From Mycolicibacterium parafortuitum (GTDB taxonomy: Bacteria > Actinomycetota > Actinomycetes > Mycobacteriales > Mycobacteriaceae), in contig NZ_MVID01000002.1 in assembly GCF_002086815.1 (NCBI RefSeq), positions 248,001-312,000 of the forward strand: DNA of 64,000 nucleotides. Direction: 5' to 3'. The stretch's first letter is position 1. The number at the start of each line of letters is the position of its first letter. This document shows positions 62,356 through 64,000 of this stretch, piece after piece. Made by a program: the position numbers and the translations under genes. The notes under the pieces were generated by a model. The model searched no databases, was not told the DNA's origin, and saw only the letters and a list, made by a program, of their open reading frames with translations.

Positions 62356-62517
62356 GTGCGACCCGTACAGCGCATCGCGGCAACCGAAGCAGTCGGCGCA
62401 CCCCGGCCCGCCCGAGCCTGTCTGGTCACCGCCCGATAGTAGCCCGGCCAGCTAACGGTCCGGCACCGGTTCAAGCCCGATGGAAACCGGTGTCGACCCG
62501 ACAGCGCCGAAGTTGTG

Positions 62518-63305
62518 TCAGGCCCGCTGGCTGGACACCGAGACGACCTCGCCGGTCATGTAGCTGGAGTAGTCGCTGGCCAGGAACGCGATGGTGGCCG
62601 CGATCTCCCACGGCTCTGCGGCGCGGCCGAACGCCTCGCCTTCGGCGAGTCGGTCCAGCAACTCCGAGCTGCTGGTCTTCTCCAGGAACTTGTGCCGCGC
62701 GATACTCGGTGACACCGCGTTGACGCGTACCCCGTAATCCACGGCTTCGATTGCGCTGCACCGGGTCAGGGCCATCACCCCGGCCTTGGCGGCGGCGTAG
62801 TGCGACTGCGAGTGCTGCGCGCGCCAGCCCAGCACGCTCGCGTTGTTCACGATGACGCCGCCGTGTGGGACGTCCCGGAAATAGCGCAGCGCGGCGCGCG
62901 TCGCCCGCATCACCGACGTCAGCGTCACGTTCATGACGCGGTCCCATTCGTCGTCGGTCATGTCGATCACCGGCGTCTGCCCGCCGAGCCCGGCGTTGTT
63001 GACCAGCACGTCCAGCCGGCCTGCCTTCTCGACGGCCGAGGTGATCAACGCATCGACGGCCTCTGTCGACGTCACGTCGCAGACCACCGCGTCAACCTTG
63101 CCCAGGCCGAGGGAGGCGAGTTCGTCGCGGGTTTCCCCGAGGCGCCGTTCGTGGTAGTCGGAGACGACCACGTCCGCACCCTCAAGGAGCGCCCGGCGCG
63201 CCGTCGTCGAGCCGATTCCGGTTCCCGCGGCGGCGGTCACCAGAACGACCTTGCCCTTCAGCAGGCCGTGGCCCTCGATCTCGGTCGGAGTTTGGGAAAG
63301 ATCTG

Positions 63306-63309
<4 letters not shown>
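62518..63309 (-). CDS. ipdF: Ring C/D hydroxyacyl-CoA dehydrogenase IpdF
   Basis: SDR of 263 residues. TAAAGTGIGSTTARR near 26, NNAGLGGQT near 105, catalytic YAAAKAG near 171. Known family role: 5-hydroxy group oxidation in HIP-CoA catabolism. ATG 63309 overlaps the fadE30 stop by 4 bp. Orthologue of Rv3559c. Upstream promoter is outside the window. Confidence 0.92.

Positions 63310-64000
<691 letters not shown>

Overview
This window is about 66% GC and comes from a fast-growing mycobacterium (Mycolicibacterium type). The evidence is the synteny of steroid-degradation genes with Mycobacterium tuberculosis Rv3526-Rv3560c, KstR and KstR2 operators, F420-type nitroreductase, hemophore-like and PGRS-like proteins, frequent GTG starts, and many leaderless promoters (TANNNT placed 6-7 nt before the start codon). 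No tRNA, rRNA, CRISPR array, transposase or integrase was seen.

Layout. 1-4.6 kb: 3' part of kshA with an Rv3527-like gene, then the Rv3531c-Rv3530c-Rv3529c operon behind a KstR box. 4.7-17.3 kb: an accessory oxidation region with an IclR regulator, a P450/SDR operon facing a TetR gene across tandem operators, and a P450-ADH-small protein-ALDH-FadD operon beside a two-component system and a small ferredoxin. 17.4-20.2 kb: a hemophore-like protein and a RecQ helicase with a phosphoribosyltransferase-like tail. 20.2-25.6 kb: hsaF-hsaG-hsaE facing kstD and an Rv3538-like hydratase across a KstR box. 25.6-30.2 kb: surface and secreted proteins (PGRS-like, MPT63-like, two anchored proteins). 30.2-38.5 kb: ltp2-chsH1-chsH2-fadE29-fadE28-cyp125 facing fadA5-(128-aa ORF)-ddn across two KstR boxes.

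38.5-43.7 kb: first exopolysaccharide island (GT2, lipoprotein glycoside hydrolase, two GT4, an epimerase). 43.8-54.6 kb: a ribbon-helix-helix/GAF protein and the KstR2 (ring C/D) cluster: two SDRs facing echA20-ipdA-ipdB-ipdC, then an ADH, a secreted lipase-like protein, fadA6 and kstR2. 54.7-62.4 kb: second polysaccharide island (BcsB-like anchored protein, Wzz/BY-kinase, Wzy-like polymerase, glycosyltransferase, Wzx-like flippase). 62.5-64 kb: ipdF and the 3' part of fadE30.

How it fits together. CYP125, FadA5, ChsE1/E2, ChsH1/H2 and Ltp2 shorten the sterol side chain. KstD and KshA open ring B, HsaE/G/F finish the A/B-ring fragment, and EchA20, IpdABCF, FadA6 and FadE30 degrade rings C and D. 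Two polysaccharide islands with most parts of a Wzy-dependent export pathway interrupt this catabolic block. The accessory P450 operon contains every step needed to turn a hydrocarbon or terpenoid-like compound into an acyl-CoA, but its substrate cannot be read from sequence.
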